In this document: positions 18,511 to 28,959 of the stretch, one piece after another
Layout of the letters: each line of letters starts with the position of its first letter
How positions within the stretch are numbered: the stretch's first letter is position 1
Source of the DNA: PVC group bacterium
GTDB lineage: Bacteria; Verrucomicrobiota; Kiritimatiellia; CAIKKV01; CAITUY01
Direction: 5' to 3'
Assembly: GCA_945870225.1 (NCBI GenBank)
Contig: CAMBRF010000007.1
Location: forward strand, 40,643 to 104,642
Length of the DNA stretch: 64,000 nt
The notes under the pieces: generated by a model
Databases searched by the model: none
What the model was told of the DNA's origin: nothing
What the model saw: the letters and a program-made list of their open reading frames with translations, nothing else
Translations under genes and position numbers: made by a program

Positions 18511-18641
18511 CCCGCTGGCTGGCGGATATCATAAGGGTGCCCCTGACCTCTTTTTGCCTTTTGGGGTGGCGTCGGCGTTTTTCGCTTGCGTGACAGGGCG
18601 CCGATCACTATCCTGCGCGACTATCAGTAAGGAGACGAGAG

Positions 18642-18869
18642 ATGGCTAGGGAATGCGATATTTGCGGAAAAGCGGCAACCATGGGCAACCGTATTGTGCG
18701 TCACGGGTTGGCCAAGGCCAAGGGCGGCATCGGGTTGCATACAACCGGGATCACCCGTCGGAAGTTTTCTCCCAACCTGCAGAAGATCAGGGTTTTGGAA
18801 AACGGGAACGTTGTGAGACGTACCGTTTGCACAGCCTGTATTCGCAGTGAGAAGGTGAAAAAAGGTTGA
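18642..18869 (+). CDS. rpmB: 50S ribosomal protein L28
   Basis: 75 residues. Starts ARECDICGKA and ends with VCTACIRS; the four cysteines (CDIC...CTAC) mark the zinc-binding form. The central HGLAKAKGGIG and TRRKFSPNLQKIRV are typical of L28. A AAGGAGACGAG ribosome site precedes the ATG. A terminator follows. Confidence 0.96.
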   Translation: MARECDICGKAATMGNRIVRHGLAKAKGGIGLHTTGITRRKFSPNLQKIRVLENGNVVRRTVCTACIRSEKVKKG

Positions 18870-18939
18870 TCAGCGGGGCGACGGTTGGCGGTGAGCCTGC
18901 GGTTCCCGTTGATCGATGGTGACCGCTGTTATGCTTGGG

Positions 18940-18966
18940 GCGTGGGGTTGATTCCCCGCGCTTTTT
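18940..18966 (+). terminator. Rho-independent terminator after rpmB
   Basis: GCGTGGGG (18940-18947) pairs with CCCCGCGC (18954-18961), one G-U wobble, 6-base loop, then TTTTT (18962-18966). Confidence 0.85.
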
Positions 18967-18998
18967 CTTTGTTTGGGTGTTGCCGGTTCGTCCGGCAG

Positions 18999-19991
18999 CT
19001 ATTCCTGCTCCTGTCCCAGTGCGTCCATCGCCTTGCGCATATCATCGGCCTCGGTGATCTGCAACAGTTCCACCATATGCCGGCGGCCCTTGAGGAGTTT
19101 GCGCCCATACTGGGGAATCCATTTCCGATAGAGAATGGTTCCGACGGCAGGCCCGTATAACTGGAGCATGCGCTCGAAATGTGCCCGCATGTAAGCCAGT
19201 TGCTCTGCGCGATCTGGCGGCGGGGCGGGGGGAAGTCCCTGCAAATCCCGCCAGATGTCGCGGATCAACCAGGGATTGGAGAGAATACCCCGGCCGATCA
19301 TAATGGCGGCGCACCCCGTGGTTTCGAACATTCGCCGTGCCGCCTCAGGCGAGGTGACGTCCCCGTTGCCAATGATCGGGATGTTTCGCGCCGCCTGAAC
19401 CACCCTGCGGATTTCATCAAGATCGGCCTTGCCCGTGTATCCCTGGCTGCGGGTGCGTCCGTGAATGGTGATGGCGGCGACGCCGGCCGCCTCCAGGCCG
19501 GGAACCATCTCATGCGCGACCAGGCGCTCATGGTCCCACCCGAGACGCAGTTTGACGGTGACGGGAACCTTCACGGACTGGACGACGCTGGCCGCGATGC
19601 GAACCGCCTCCTCCGGATCGCGCAGCAGGCCGGCACCGGCGCCATTCCCCGCGATCTTGCGCTGGGGGCATCCCATGTTGATGTCGATCAGTTTCACACC
19701 GGTTTGCTCCAGGAGTTTGGCGGCATCGCAGAGCGTTGACGTGTGCGCCCCGTAAATCTGGTAGCCGAGGGGTTGATCCTCCGCGCAGGTGGCCAGCAGG
19801 ATCCGGCTTCGCTTCCCCTTGCCCTGCAGGAGGCTGGCCGGGCTGAGCATTTCAGTATAAGCGAGGCCAACCCCGCCGAGCGGGCGTAGGCTGTTCCGGA
19901 ACGCCAGGTCGGAATAGCCCGCCATGGGCGCCGCCAGCAAAGGCGTCCCGAATTCGAGACCGGCAATGTTCAAGCGCAAGGAAAGGTTCAT
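18999..19991 (-). CDS. dus: tRNA-dihydrouridine synthase (Dus family)
   Basis: 330-residue FMN-dependent enzyme that reduces uridine in tRNA D-loops. It starts with the flavin-binding APMAGYSD motif and has the catalytic cysteine in NMGCPQRKI (Cys108), then GNGDV and GRGILSNPW phosphate-binding segments. It most resembles the DusB branch. The ATG overlaps the stop codon of the malic enzyme gene by four bases, so the two are translationally coupled despite unrelated functions. Confidence 0.95.
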   Translation of the reverse strand: MNLSLRLNIAGLEFGTPLLAAPMAGYSDLAFRNSLRPLGGVGLAYTEMLSPASLLQGKGKRSRILLATCAEDQPLGYQIYGAHTSTLCDAAKLLEQTGVKLIDINMGCPQRKIAGNGAGAGLLRDPEEAVRIAASVVQSVKVPVTVKLRLGWDHERLVAHEMVPGLEAAGVAAITIHGRTRSQGYTGKADLDEIRRVVQAARNIPIIGNGDVTSPEAARRMFETTGCAAIMIGRGILSNPWLIRDIWRDLQGLPPAPPPDRAEQLAYMRAHFERMLQLYGPAVGTILYRKWIPQYGRKLLKGRRHMVELLQITEADDMRKAMDALGQEQE

Positions 19992-21292
19992 GCGATGGGG
20001 AAGGAACGGGTTCGGTCACGTTCGACCAATGCGGCACGGTAGGCCTTGACGTCAAATTGCGGGGCGGCCCCGGAGTCAACGGCACCCTGGGCCACGGCGG
20101 AGGGAATGGCAACGAACAGCCGGCGGTCGAAGGCTTTGGGAATGATGTAGCCGGGCCCGAAATTCAGGGTGGTGTTGTAAAGCTTCTGCACTTCAGCGGG
20201 GACCGGCTCACGCGCGAGCGCCGCGAGCGCCTCGGCCGCCGCCACCTTCATCGGGAGGTTAATGGTGCGTGCCCTTATATCCAACGCGCCCCGGAACAGG
20301 AACGGGAAGCCCAGAACGTTGTTGATCTGGTTGGGGTAATCCGAGCGACCTGTGGCCATGACAAAAGGATTCTTCCCCATCGCCTTCGCCACGATCTCGG
20401 GCTTGATTTCGGGATCAGGATTAGCCATGGCAAAAATGGCGGGATAGGTCGCCATGTTCAATATGGCCTCCGGTTTGAGGCAGTCGGCGGCGGACACGCC
20501 GACAAACACATGAGCCCCGCGCAGGGCATCATCCAGTGTGGCGGCGGAGGTTTGCACGGCGTGTTCCCTCTTCTTGCCCGTCAGATCCGTGCGTCCGTCG
20601 CGCACAACCCCCTTGGAGTCGCACAGGACGATGTGGCAAGCCCCGGCGGCCTTGAGCATCTCGCAGATGCGGATGCCGGCGGCCCCGGCGCCATTGATGA
20701 CAATCCGCAGTTCGGAGAGCGCCCTGCCGGTGATATGGCCATAGTTCATGGTCGCGGCGAGCGTGATCACCGCCGTCCCCCACTGGTCATCGTGGAAAAC
20801 TGGAATGTCCAGCATGGCATCAAGCGTATCCTCGATCTCAAAACAGGCGGGTGCCGCAATGTCCTCCAGATTAATTCCGCCATACATGGGGGCGATGGCG
20901 CAAACGGCGTCAATGACGCGACGGGGGTCGGTCTTGCCGGTGTTGCCCCCTCCCATGCGGCAGGCATTGACGGGCACCGGCCAGCCGTCCACATCGCCAA
21001 AGGCCTTGAAAAGCACGGCTTTGCCTTCCATGACCGGAATGCTGGCCTCGGCCCCAAGGTCGCCCAGGCCGAGGATGGCCGTGCCGTCAGAAACCACGGC
21101 CACGAGATTTTCCTTGGCGGTGTACCGATAGAGGGTTGAGCGGTCGCGGGCGATTTCCTTGACCGGCACGGCGACACCGGGGGTGTAGGCGAGGGAAAGG
21201 TCACCGGGTCCGGTCAACGGTTTGGACATTCGCATGCCGATTTTTCCGCCCAGATGGTAGGCGAGAATCGCTTCGGTTGTGGGGGTGGTCAT
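19988..21292 (-). CDS. NAD(P)-dependent malic enzyme
   Basis: 434 residues, the short bacterial form without the phosphotransacetylase domain of MaeB (about 760 residues). It converts malate to pyruvate and CO2. The N-terminal catalytic half has LAYTPGVA, the active-site lysine region EGKAVLFKAFG and metal ligands EDIAAPACFEIE and FHDDQWGTA. The NAD(P)-binding half has VINGAGAAGI and NPDPEI. It precedes dus with a 4-base overlap and diverges from the mutarotase gene, with a 164-base shared promoter region. Confidence 0.95.
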   Translation of the reverse strand: MTTPTTEAILAYHLGGKIGMRMSKPLTGPGDLSLAYTPGVAVPVKEIARDRSTLYRYTAKENLVAVVSDGTAILGLGDLGAEASIPVMEGKAVLFKAFGDVDGWPVPVNACRMGGGNTGKTDPRRVIDAVCAIAPMYGGINLEDIAAPACFEIEDTLDAMLDIPVFHDDQWGTAVITLAATMNYGHITGRALSELRIVINGAGAAGIRICEMLKAAGACHIVLCDSKGVVRDGRTDLTGKKREHAVQTSAATLDDALRGAHVFVGVSAADCLKPEAILNMATYPAIFAMANPDPEIKPEIVAKAMGKNPFVMATGRSDYPNQINNVLGFPFLFRGALDIRARTINLPMKVAAAEALAALAREPVPAEVQKLYNTTLNFGPGYIIPKAFDRRLFVAIPSAVAQGAVDSGAAPQFDVKAYRAALVERDRTRSFPIA

Positions 21293-21456
21293 GTGGCTCC
21301 AGAAGTTTGAAGGTTGATGCTTAACTGATCGGGTTATTCCTGAAACAGCGGAACAATTTATGAAAGGGACCTGGGGAATACAATAGGATTGTTTTTTCAG
21401 GCCCGCCAGATTTCGGGCTTCTCGTCGGGGCGCTTGTCAGCTAGTATGAAAGTCCA

Positions 21457-22401
21457 ATGATGATTCAACACAACGGCTTCGATGTGTACCGCCTGCGGGC
21501 GGACGACGGTCTGTCCAGGGTTGAGGTGGTCCCCGAACTGGGCGCCATCGTCAGTTCCCTGCAGTTGCCCTGGGAGGGGACCTTGCGTGAGGTTCTTTTC
21601 CAGCACCCCTTCTTTTGGGAACCGCATTCGGAACGGACCCGCGGCGGGTTCCCCTTCCTGTTTCCCATCTGTGGCCGCCTTGAGCGCGACGGCGTTGCCG
21701 GTTCTTATCTGTATGATGGGCACGTCTACCAGATGAAGGCTCATGGCTTCAGCCTGCGGATGCCGTGGGAGGTGGTTGAGGCGACGGAGTCCGCGTTGAC
21801 CCTCCGGTTGCGCGACACGGCGGCGACCCGGCTCCAGTATCCCTTTGCTTTTGAGGTGACCCTGCGGTTTTCGATGCGCTGTGGGGCATTTTTCGTCGAG
21901 CAGGAGTACGCCAACACCGGGACCGACCCGCTGCCGTATTATGCCGGGTTCCATCCCTACTATCTCACGCCGCCGCCCGGTAACGGCAAGGATCGCACGC
22001 GGATCCGGTACAAGGCCCAGTCCCAGTTGCGCTACAACGCGAGGTTGACCGATGTGGTCGGTCGGGAGGCCCCGCCGGCCCTGCCTCAATGTGTCACCTC
22101 ACCCGAATTGCATGAGCGTTTGACGGAAGTAGCCCCGGGGACGGATGTCGAACTCATCTATCCGGATGGCATGGTGCTGCATACGGTGGCGGAAGGTCAC
22201 GAGGATCCCCATCTTTTTCCCTTCGTTCAGCTCTACACGATGAACGATTGCCCCTTCTTCTGTGTGGAACCCTGGATGGGGTTTCCGAATGCGTTGAACA
22301 CCGCGAAAGGTTGCCGTTGGCTGCGCCCGGGGCAAAAGGAGCGGGGGACCCTGAGGGTATGGACGGCGGGGCCGGATGATCGGGAAGATGGGCGTGCGTG
22401 A
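21457..22401 (+). CDS. Aldose 1-epimerase (galactose mutarotase-like)
   Basis: 314-residue beta-sandwich sugar epimerase. It shows the LFPICGRL start of the fold, the catalytic-type histidines in MKAHGFSL and AGFHPYYL, and the late catalytic Glu in CVEPWMGFPN. It likely interconverts alpha and beta anomers of hexoses or hexose phosphates. It overlaps the sensor kinase start by four bases, so it begins the kinase-thi operon. Confidence 0.9.
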   Translation: MMIQHNGFDVYRLRADDGLSRVEVVPELGAIVSSLQLPWEGTLREVLFQHPFFWEPHSERTRGGFPFLFPICGRLERDGVAGSYLYDGHVYQMKAHGFSLRMPWEVVEATESALTLRLRDTAATRLQYPFAFEVTLRFSMRCGAFFVEQEYANTGTDPLPYYAGFHPYYLTPPPGNGKDRTRIRYKAQSQLRYNARLTDVVGREAPPALPQCVTSPELHERLTEVAPGTDVELIYPDGMVLHTVAEGHEDPHLFPFVQLYTMNDCPFFCVEPWMGFPNALNTAKGCRWLRPGQKERGTLRVWTAGPDDREDGRA

Positions 22402-24197
22402 TCATTGGGTGTCATATCAAAATCAGAAAAAGACAACGTCATCCACTGAGGGCCGGCACCGGGAGCAGTCGTGAATGGCGCACGCTCAGCCTTTCGCTGA
22501 GCGTGGCCTTTGTGGCTTCGGTCGTCGGTGCGGCCATCAACTTTAATGCTCGTATCGCCGCATTCTTCCGCCCACATGCCAATCTCCCCCTGGTGCAGTT
22601 TGTTACCAACTTCCTGGTCATCTGGTTGGTGGCGCTGCTGGTCGCGTCCTACGTTCGTTGGCGCCGGGCGGCCATCCGGAGCGAGGAACTGGAAGACATT
22701 ATTGACAGCATCAATCCGGATGTCCTGCTGGTGGTGGATCGTGACCGGAACATCCTCATGGCCAACGCCTCCGTGGCCAGGATGTTCGGGTATACGCTGG
22801 ATGAGGTGATCCATAGCAAGACGGAGACGCTCTACTTTGACCGGCGCAATGTCCCCGATGCGAAACATGAAATTTATGATGTGCTTGAACGGGAGGGCTT
22901 TCATGTCGGGTTGGCCACGGGCCGGAAACAGGACGGGAAGACGTTCCCCCTTGAGATCATTACCGGTCTGCTTCGAAATCATGGGGGCAGTGTATTGCTG
23001 TTGAGGGATGTGACCGAGAGAAAAGAAGCCGAGGAACTCCTGAGCGAGCGTGAAGGCCAGTTGAGGCAGTCGCAAAAAATGGAAGCCCTGGGCCTGCTGG
23101 CCGGGGGCGTTGCCCATGATTTCAACAATCTACTGACCTCTATTCTCGGGTTTGGCGACTTGGCCCTCAAGTCCCTGCCGGAGGGGCATCAGGCTCATGC
23201 CGACATCCAGCAGGTGGTTGCGGGGGCCGAGCGGGCCGCCAAGCTGACCGCGCAACTGCTCGCGGTTGGCCGCAAGCAAGCCCTTAAAATCCAGACGCTC
23301 GATTTGAACTCTATTGTCACGGGGACGGTCTTGATGTTGAAGCGGACTCTGGGCGAAGACATTACGCTCGATGTCAAGCTGGGCGAGGAGGCAGGGTTCA
23401 TCGCGGCCGATTCCAGCGGGCTGGAGCAGGTGATCCTGAATCTTGCGGTGAATGCCCGCGATGCCATGCCGCAAGGAGGGGTGTTGCTGATTCAGACTGA
23501 CCGGGTGGTGCTGGACGAGGACTACTGCCGTACGCATGTCGGCGTTGAGCCCGGTACCTACGGACGTTTGTTTGTAAGGGATTCAGGCTGCGGCATGACC
23601 CAAACGGTCAAGGAACATATTTTTGAGCCTTTCTTTACCACGAAGGAACGAGGTAAGGGAACCGGTCTGGGCATGTCTACGGTCTATGGAATTGTCCGGC
23701 AATGCCAGGGTTACATTGAGGTGAACAGTGATCCCGGGAAAGGGTCCGAGTTCTTTATTTTCTTCCGATCGATGGTTCCGCCGCCGGCTCTGGCCGACGT
23801 TCAGAAGCCTGTGCTGCCGGGCGGGACGGAAACGGTACTGTTGATCGAGGATGACGCCTCCGTGCGCGGGGTCGCGGTTCGCATCCTCGAAGGCCTGGGG
23901 TATCACGTGATCAGCGTCGCCGGGGCGAAGGAAGCGCTCTTGATCTGCCAGGAACGCAAGGAACCCATTGATCTGATCCTGACGGATGTGATCTTGCCTG
24001 AGATCAGCGGCTCCAGTCTGGTGGCGGAGGCCCGTAAAATGAGACACGACTTCCGGGCCATTTACATTACGGGATTCGGTTCGCAGTCCGCCGTCCAGCA
24101 TGGTTTGGACCTGATGCGCGATGAGGTGGTGATGAAGCCTTACAGCGCTGAGGAACTGGCACGCAAGGTCCGCCTGGTCCTGGATGCACGGGGATGA
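22398..24197 (+). CDS. Hybrid histidine kinase: 2 TM, PAS, HisKA, HATPase, receiver
   Basis: 599 residues. Two membrane segments (about 30-48 and 66-86) enclose only a short loop, so there is no large external sensor. A PAS domain (about 98-210) is followed by the dimerisation helix with phospho-His240 ([11 protein letters not shown]), ATP-binding boxes ([24 protein letters not shown]) and a C-terminal receiver with Asp530. It starts with GTG inside the mutarotase stop and ends in a 4-base overlap with thiS; no separate response regulator follows. The overlap with both metabolic neighbours is notable. Confidence 0.92.
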   Translation: MIIGCHIKIRKRQRHPLRAGTGSSREWRTLSLSLSVAFVASVVGAAINFNARIAAFFRPHANLPLVQFVTNFLVIWLVALLVASYVRWRRAAIRSEELEDIIDSINPDVLLVVDRDRNILMANASVARMFGYTLDEVIHSKTETLYFDRRNVPDAKHEIYDVLEREGFHVGLATGRKQDGKTFPLEIITGLLRNHGGSVLLLRDVTERKEAEELLSEREGQLRQSQKMEALGLLAGGVAHDFNNLLTSILGFGDLALKSLPEGHQAHADIQQVVAGAERAAKLTAQLLAVGRKQALKIQTLDLNSIVTGTVLMLKRTLGEDITLDVKLGEEAGFIAADSSGLEQVILNLAVNARDAMPQGGVLLIQTDRVVLDEDYCRTHVGVEPGTYGRLFVRDSGCGMTQTVKEHIFEPFFTTKERGKGTGLGMSTVYGIVRQCQGYIEVNSDPGKGSEFFIFFRSMVPPPALADVQKPVLPGGTETVLLIEDDASVRGVAVRILEGLGYHVISVAGAKEALLICQERKEPIDLILTDVILPEISGSSLVAEARKMRHDFRAIYITGFGSQSAVQHGLDLMRDEVVMKPYSAEELARKVRLVLDARG

Positions 24198-24415
24198 AGC
24201 CCATGACCCCCCGCATGACCATAACGCTGAATGGAGCCGAGCATGTGCATCACGGTTCCGGAGCCTTGTCCGAACTGCTCAAGGAACTGGGCGTCAACCC
24301 GGATCAGGTCGCCATCATGGTTAATGACCGGATCGTTCCCAAGGGTGAGCGTGAGGCCGTCCGGTTGCGCGAAGGGGACGGCGTTGAAATTCTGACATTT
24401 ATGGGGGGCGGATGA
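24194..24415 (+). CDS. thiS: Sulfur carrier protein ThiS
   Basis: 73 residues, ubiquitin-like fold. The C-terminus ends in Gly-Gly (TFMGGG), the site that is adenylated and thiocarboxylated to deliver sulfur for the thiamin thiazole. Start at ATG 24194 overlaps the kinase stop; an in-frame ATG at 24206 or later would still give a normal ThiS. No ThiF adenylating enzyme is in the window. Confidence 0.93.
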   Translation: MKPMTPRMTITLNGAEHVHHGSGALSELLKELGVNPDQVAIMVNDRIVPKGEREAVRLREGDGVEILTFMGGG

Positions 24416-25188
24416 ATCCGGTTGAAAAGCTTGTGCTGGGTGGCGTGGAATTCGACTCGCGGTTGCTGGTCGGCACAGGCAAGTTCGCCTCCACCGATGT
24501 GATGGTAAAGGCCATTGCGGCGTCGGGAGCGCAATTGGTCACCGTCGCGTTGCGTCGGGTGAATCCCGAACGACCGTCTGATGATCTGCTGGGCCCTCTG
24601 ACGAAGCTTAACATCACGCTGGTGCCCAATACGTCGGGCGCCCGAAATGCGGCGGAGGCCATTCGGGCCGCGCGGTTGGGGCGGGAACTTTCGGGAAGTC
24701 GTTTTGTGAAGGTTGAAATTCATCCGAACCCTCACCACCTGATGCCGGATGCGATTGAGACGTACGAGGCGTCCAAGGTGCTCGCCCGGGAAGGGTTTAT
24801 TGTCCTGCCTTACATGCCGGCCGATCCCGTTCTGGCTAAGCGTCTGGAGGAGGTGGGTTGCGCCGCCGTCATGCCGCTGGGTTCGGCCATCGGTACGGGG
24901 CATGGAATGACCACGGCGGAAATGATCCGCTTGATTATTGCGGACAGCGGCGTGCCGGTCATCGTCGATGCCGGGTTGCGGGCGCCTTCCGAGGCCGCTG
25001 CCGCCATGGAGATGGGATGCGGGGCCGTCCTGGTCAACAGTGCGATCGCGGCGGCGGGTGATCCGGTGGGCATGGCAAACGCCTTTGCAGAGGCCGTCAA
25101 GGCCGGGTTGGCGGCACGCCGGGCCGGGTTGATGTCCCGCAGCACACACGCCGTGGCGACCAGTCCTTTGACCACGTTTTTGGCATGA
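24412..25188 (+). CDS. thiG: Thiazole synthase ThiG
   Basis: 258-residue TIM barrel that forms the thiazole phosphate of thiamin from deoxyxylulose phosphate, dehydroglycine and ThiS-thiocarboxylate. Conserved: LLVGTGKF start, Schiff-base Lys100 (FVKVEI), [15 protein letters not shown] and [18 protein letters not shown] phosphate-binding loops. ATGA overlaps join it to thiS and thiH. Confidence 0.96.
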   Translation: MNPVEKLVLGGVEFDSRLLVGTGKFASTDVMVKAIAASGAQLVTVALRRVNPERPSDDLLGPLTKLNITLVPNTSGARNAAEAIRAARLGRELSGSRFVKVEIHPNPHHLMPDAIETYEASKVLAREGFIVLPYMPADPVLAKRLEEVGCAAVMPLGSAIGTGHGMTTAEMIRLIIADSGVPVIVDAGLRAPSEAAAAMEMGCGAVLVNSAIAAAGDPVGMANAFAEAVKAGLAARRAGLMSRSTHAVATSPLTTFLA

Positions 25189-26309
25189 AGCGCAACGAAA
25201 ACAGTGTCACCATCCCGGACGACGTTGATCCCGGACGCTGGATGGATCTCGCCCGCTCGGCGAGCGCAGACGATGTACGGCGCGCGCTGGATTGCCCGAT
25301 GGTGGGTGAGGCCGATTTCGCCGCGCTGCTTTCCCCGGCGGCAGGAGGTGTCCTGGAAGAACTGGCCCAGCGCGCCCGCGCCCGCACTCAGGCGCATTTC
25401 GGACGGACCATCGCTCTTTATGTGCCGCTCTATCTTTCGGATTACTGCTCCGGCGGCTGCACCTACTGCGGCTTCGCCTCGGATCGTGGCCAGGCCAGGC
25501 ATCGGCTTGAACCGGATGAGATCCTGCGGGAATTCGAGGCGATTGCGGCCATGGGCTTTCAGGAAATTCTGCTGTTGACAGGCGAGCGGACCCCGAAGGC
25601 CGATTATCCTTATGTGCGTGACGCGGTGGCGGAAGCGGCCCGACATTTTGCGGCGGTCACGGTCGAGGCCTTTCCCATGACCACGGAGGAGTACCGCGGA
25701 TTGGCGGCGGCTGGTTGTGTCGGTGTGACCCTTTATCAGGAAACCTATGATCCGGTGCCCTATGAGCGTCTGCACCGGTGGGGCCCCAAGCGCGACTACG
25801 TGCAGCGGCTGGCGGCTCCTGCGCGGGTGTTGGAAAGCGGGATTCGTTTTGCCGGACTGGGTGCGTTGCTGGGCATTGCCGATCCCATTTTTGATGTCCT
25901 GAGTCTATACCGTCATGCCCTGCAGCTTCGTCGCCGCTTCTGGCAGTCAGGTGTCAGTATTTCGTTTCCGCGCGTGTGCCCGCAGGAGGGGGGATATGTT
26001 CCGCCCCATCCAGTCAGTGATCGTTTTCTGGCCCAGATCATTTTTGCGTTCCGGATTGCCATGCCGGATGTTCCCCTGTCGCTTTCGACCCGCGAGCAGG
26101 CCGCCTTTCGGGATGGGATGGCGGGGGTAGGCATTTCAAAGATGAGCATTGCCAGCCGGACGACGGTGGGCGGCTATCAGGCCCATAACGCCTCGCCGGA
26201 CGGCCAATTTCACGTGAGCGATGATCGCGATGTGGCCTCTTTTTGTGCCGCGCTTGAGGCTAAGGGGCTGGAACCGGTGTTCAAGAACTGGGATAAGGTG
26301 TTCAGATGA
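25185..26309 (+). CDS. thiH: 2-iminoacetate synthase ThiH (radical SAM tyrosine lyase)
   Basis: 374 residues. The radical SAM cluster motif is C88-x3-C92-x2-C95 ([11 protein letters not shown]). ThiH splits tyrosine to give dehydroglycine for ThiG; the choice of ThiH over the oxygen-dependent ThiO fits an anaerobic or microaerobic organism. Family segments include [15 protein letters not shown] and [12 protein letters not shown]. Joined to thiG and thiE by 4-base overlaps. Confidence 0.95.
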   Translation: MKRNENSVTIPDDVDPGRWMDLARSASADDVRRALDCPMVGEADFAALLSPAAGGVLEELAQRARARTQAHFGRTIALYVPLYLSDYCSGGCTYCGFASDRGQARHRLEPDEILREFEAIAAMGFQEILLLTGERTPKADYPYVRDAVAEAARHFAAVTVEAFPMTTEEYRGLAAAGCVGVTLYQETYDPVPYERLHRWGPKRDYVQRLAAPARVLESGIRFAGLGALLGIADPIFDVLSLYRHALQLRRRFWQSGVSISFPRVCPQEGGYVPPHPVSDRFLAQIIFAFRIAMPDVPLSLSTREQAAFRDGMAGVGISKMSIASRTTVGGYQAHNASPDGQFHVSDDRDVASFCAALEAKGLEPVFKNWDKVFR

Positions 26310-27022
26310 CGCGAAGCAGCCGGCATGATGAACGGATGCGACGGTTTGAGGCGGCCGGCCTGTACCTGGTGACCTCCCAATCCCTGTCAGCGGGGCGCAC
26401 CACTCAGGACATTGTACGGGCCGCGCTGGCGGGCGGCGTGAAACTGATCCAACTCCGTGAAAAGGACATGCCGCTGCGCCAGTATGTGGCACTGGCGGAA
26501 GACGTGCGCGCCCTGACGGCGCAGGCTGGAGCCCTGCTGATCATTAATGACCGGCTCGATGTGGCGCTCGCGGTGGGGGCGGATGGCGTTCACCTGGGCC
26601 AGGACGATTTTCCCGTGTCGGCGGCGCGCCGGCTGGGACCCGACCTGATCATCGGGGCCTCTTCCCATACGATCGAGGAAGCTCTCCAAGTGCAAGCCGA
26701 CGGGGCCTCGTATCTCAACATCGGGCCGATCTTTACCACGGGAACCAAACGGTGGGACGGCGAATTCCTGGGGGTTGAGGGGCTGAAGCGCATCTCCCGT
26801 GTCACCCGCATTCCCTTTACCGTGATGGGCGGGATCAAGCGTGAGCATTTTTCGGAATTGGTGCGCGCCGGTGCCCGGACGATTGCGCTGGTTACGGCCG
26901 TAACGACCGCTGCCGACCCTCAACAGGCCGCGCACGATCTGCTGGCATCACTCCGCGGTCATTTGTCGGCGGGGGATGTCCCGCGACGGGATGCGGGGCA
27001 GATCTCCTCCAAATCGGTGTAG
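26306..27022 (+). CDS. thiE: Thiamine-phosphate synthase ThiE
   Basis: 238 residues. Couples the thiazole and pyrimidine halves of thiamin. Motifs: LIQLREKDM, IINDRLDVALAVGADGVHLGQDD, IGASSHT and GPIFTT, and the FTVMGGI phosphate loop. The last 20 residues lie antisense to the end of the next gene (64-base tail-to-tail overlap). The thi operon lacks thiC, thiD and thiF here. Confidence 0.95.
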   Translation: MTRSSRHDERMRRFEAAGLYLVTSQSLSAGRTTQDIVRAALAGGVKLIQLREKDMPLRQYVALAEDVRALTAQAGALLIINDRLDVALAVGADGVHLGQDDFPVSAARRLGPDLIIGASSHTIEEALQVQADGASYLNIGPIFTTGTKRWDGEFLGVEGLKRISRVTRIPFTVMGGIKREHFSELVRAGARTIALVTAVTTAADPQQAAHDLLASLRGHLSAGDVPRRDAGQISSKSV

Positions 27023-27294
27023 CGCCAGCGGGCAGGGAACTCGCGGCATTGGCGCGGCTTGACGGTTTGGATGCGGCAGGCGGCCGGGGGGCCTTCGAGG
27101 AACACACACGCCCCGTCGGGGCGCTCGCGCAGGATCAGTCCCTGACGGTTTCCCCTGAGGACCGTGTAGCGCTCCGTAAAAGCGTGCACAGCGAGTCCCA
27201 GGGCGGCGGCAATGACCTCGATTTCGCCTTCTTCAAGACGGACATCGCCCGGCTGGCGGCAGCAATTACCACAACGCAGACAGTGAAAGTCCAC
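26959..27294 (-). CDS. YkgJ-type cysteine-cluster protein
   Basis: 111 residues. An N-terminal FHCLRCGNCC motif and later cysteines in CVFLEG, ACRIQTVKPRQCREFP form the CxxCxxxCC...C pattern of the YkgJ family (putative zinc or iron-sulfur binding), whose function is not known. It follows the phosphoglycerate mutase stop codon by 6 bases and is probably its operon partner. Its 3' end overlaps thiE on the other strand. Confidence 0.85.
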   Translation of the reverse strand: MDFHCLRCGNCCRQPGDVRLEEGEIEVIAAALGLAVHAFTERYTVLRGNRQGLILRERPDGACVFLEGPPAACRIQTVKPRQCREFPARWRYTDLEEICPASRRGTSPADK

Positions 27295-27300
27295 GAGGGG

Positions 27301-28959
27301 TCACTCCGCTGACAGGACTTCCACGATCGCAGGGTCGTAATCCTCCGGGGGGGTGAATCCCAGAAGCTTGATGCAGGTGGCGGCGAGACTGCTGATGCCC
27401 AGCCCCTGATGCGCTCCGAGTTTGAGGCGTGCCGTTCCGGACGGATCGTACACATAAGCGGGTACCGGATTTAGGGAGTGGCTGGTCTTGACCTTGATCC
27501 GGCCGTTTTCGACCTTGGGCTTGCCGGTTTTCTTGTCATGCTCATACATGTCATCGGCGTTGCCGTGGTCGGCGGATACCACCAGAATACCGCCCGCTTT
27601 CTGCACCGCCGCCAGGATGCGACCCAGACAGAGATCGACACACTCCACCGCAATTTCAGTGGCCTGGTAGACCCCTGTGTGGCCGACCATGTCGCCGTTG
27701 GGAAAGTTCAACCGGATGAACCGGTGCGTGTTGTCGCGAATGGCCTTCAAGACCGCATCCGTAATCTCGGCGGCCTTCATCCAGGGACGCTGCTCGAAGG
27801 GCAGGATATCTGAAGGAATCTCGATGTAATCCTCCAGGGATTCATCAAACTTACCGGACCTGTTGCCGTTGAAAAAGTACGTCACATGCCCGAACTTCTG
27901 GGTTTCGCTGATGGCCAGTTGGGTCACTCCGCTTTTAACCAGATACTCGCTCATGGTGTTGGCGATGGCGGGTGGGTTGACTAGAAAGCGTTTCGGAAGC
28001 TTCAGGTCACCGTCATATTGCATCATTCCCGCAAAGAGGACCTTGGGCCGCGGGCTGCGGTCGAATTCGGTCACCGTATCGTCCTCGAAGGCCCGGGTGA
28101 TCTCGATGGACCGATCCCCCCGGAAGTTAAAGAAAATGACGCCGTCGTTGTCCGTGATTTTGCCGATAGGTTGTCCTTTTTCGGCAATGATGAACGGGGG
28201 CAGGTCCTGATCGATCACGCCGGGTGTGGCTTTGCGAAGCGCCTCAATCGCCTCGCGGGCGGAAGCGAATTGCGGGCCGATGCCGCGCACATGGGTGTCC
28301 CAACCGCGCTTGACCATGTCCCAGTTGGCGTTGTAGCGGTCCATGGTGATGTTCATACGGCCGCCGCCGGAGGCAATCCGGTAATCCACGGAATGGCCGG
28401 CGTTGAGTTCTGCCAGGAACTGTTCGAAGGGGGCGACGTATTCCAGCGCGGAGGTTTCACTCACATCGCGACCATCCAGCAGGATATGGACCCGTGCGCT
28501 TTTGACGCCCTCCGCCTTGGCCTGGCGGAGCATAGCCTTGAGGTGATCCATATGGCTGTGGACGTTGCCATCCGAGAACAGGCCGAGAAAATGGAGGGTA
28601 GATCGGAACTGGAGGGCGTTTGCGATCTGCGATTTCCACACTTCGCCGCGGAACATGGCTCCTGAAGCGATGGCCTCGTTCACGAGCAGGGCGCCTTGGG
28701 AAAGAACCCGCCCGCTGCCGATGGCATTGTGGCCCACTTCGCTGTTGCCCATGTCCTCGTCGCTGGGCAAACCGACAGCTGTACCGTGGGCCTTCAGTTG
28801 CGTGGCGACCGCGTTGGCTTTGAGCCAGTCCAGGGTGGGGGTCAGGGCGGATTGAACCGCATCCCCCTCCTCATATTGGCCGATCCCGACCCCGTCCATG
28901 ATGACCAGAACCAGCGGGCCCTTGGGACCCTTGAAATTCGTTTTTTTCAGTGCCTGCAT
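27301..28959 (-). CDS. gpmI: 2,3-bisphosphoglycerate-independent phosphoglycerate mutase
   Basis: 552 residues, family length. It interconverts 3- and 2-phosphoglycerate with two Mn ions and a phosphoserine intermediate: the catalytic serine is Ser73 in DMGNSEVGH; metal motifs include VIMDGVG and SADHGNADDM, and the lid has HILLDGRDV. ATG at 28959 is chosen (a 49-residue longer frame has no family similarity); a AAGGGA ribosome site precedes it. Confidence 0.96.
   Translation of the reverse strand: MQALKKTNFKGPKGPLVLVIMDGVGIGQYEEGDAVQSALTPTLDWLKANAVATQLKAHGTAVGLPSDEDMGNSEVGHNAIGSGRVLSQGALLVNEAIASGAMFRGEVWKSQIANALQFRSTLHFLGLFSDGNVHSHMDHLKAMLRQAKAEGVKSARVHILLDGRDVSETSALEYVAPFEQFLAELNAGHSVDYRIASGGGRMNITMDRYNANWDMVKRGWDTHVRGIGPQFASAREAIEALRKATPGVIDQDLPPFIIAEKGQPIGKITDNDGVIFFNFRGDRSIEITRAFEDDTVTEFDRSPRPKVLFAGMMQYDGDLKLPKRFLVNPPAIANTMSEYLVKSGVTQLAISETQKFGHVTYFFNGNRSGKFDESLEDYIEIPSDILPFEQRPWMKAAEITDAVLKAIRDNTHRFIRLNFPNGDMVGHTGVYQATEIAVECVDLCLGRILAAVQKAGGILVVSADHGNADDMYEHDKKTGKPKVENGRIKVKTSHSLNPVPAYVYDPSGTARLKLGAHQGLGISSLAATCIKLLGFTPPEDYDPAIVEVLSAE

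Noticed and set aside
20057..21139. 360-codon plus-strand frame opposite the malic enzyme gene
   Set aside because: Antisense shadow; the minus strand codes for a complete malic enzyme.
21293..21456. TPP riboswitch upstream of the thi operon
   Set aside because: I found no conserved CUGAGA-type core or paired stems; only short hairpins and a possible promoter are visible.
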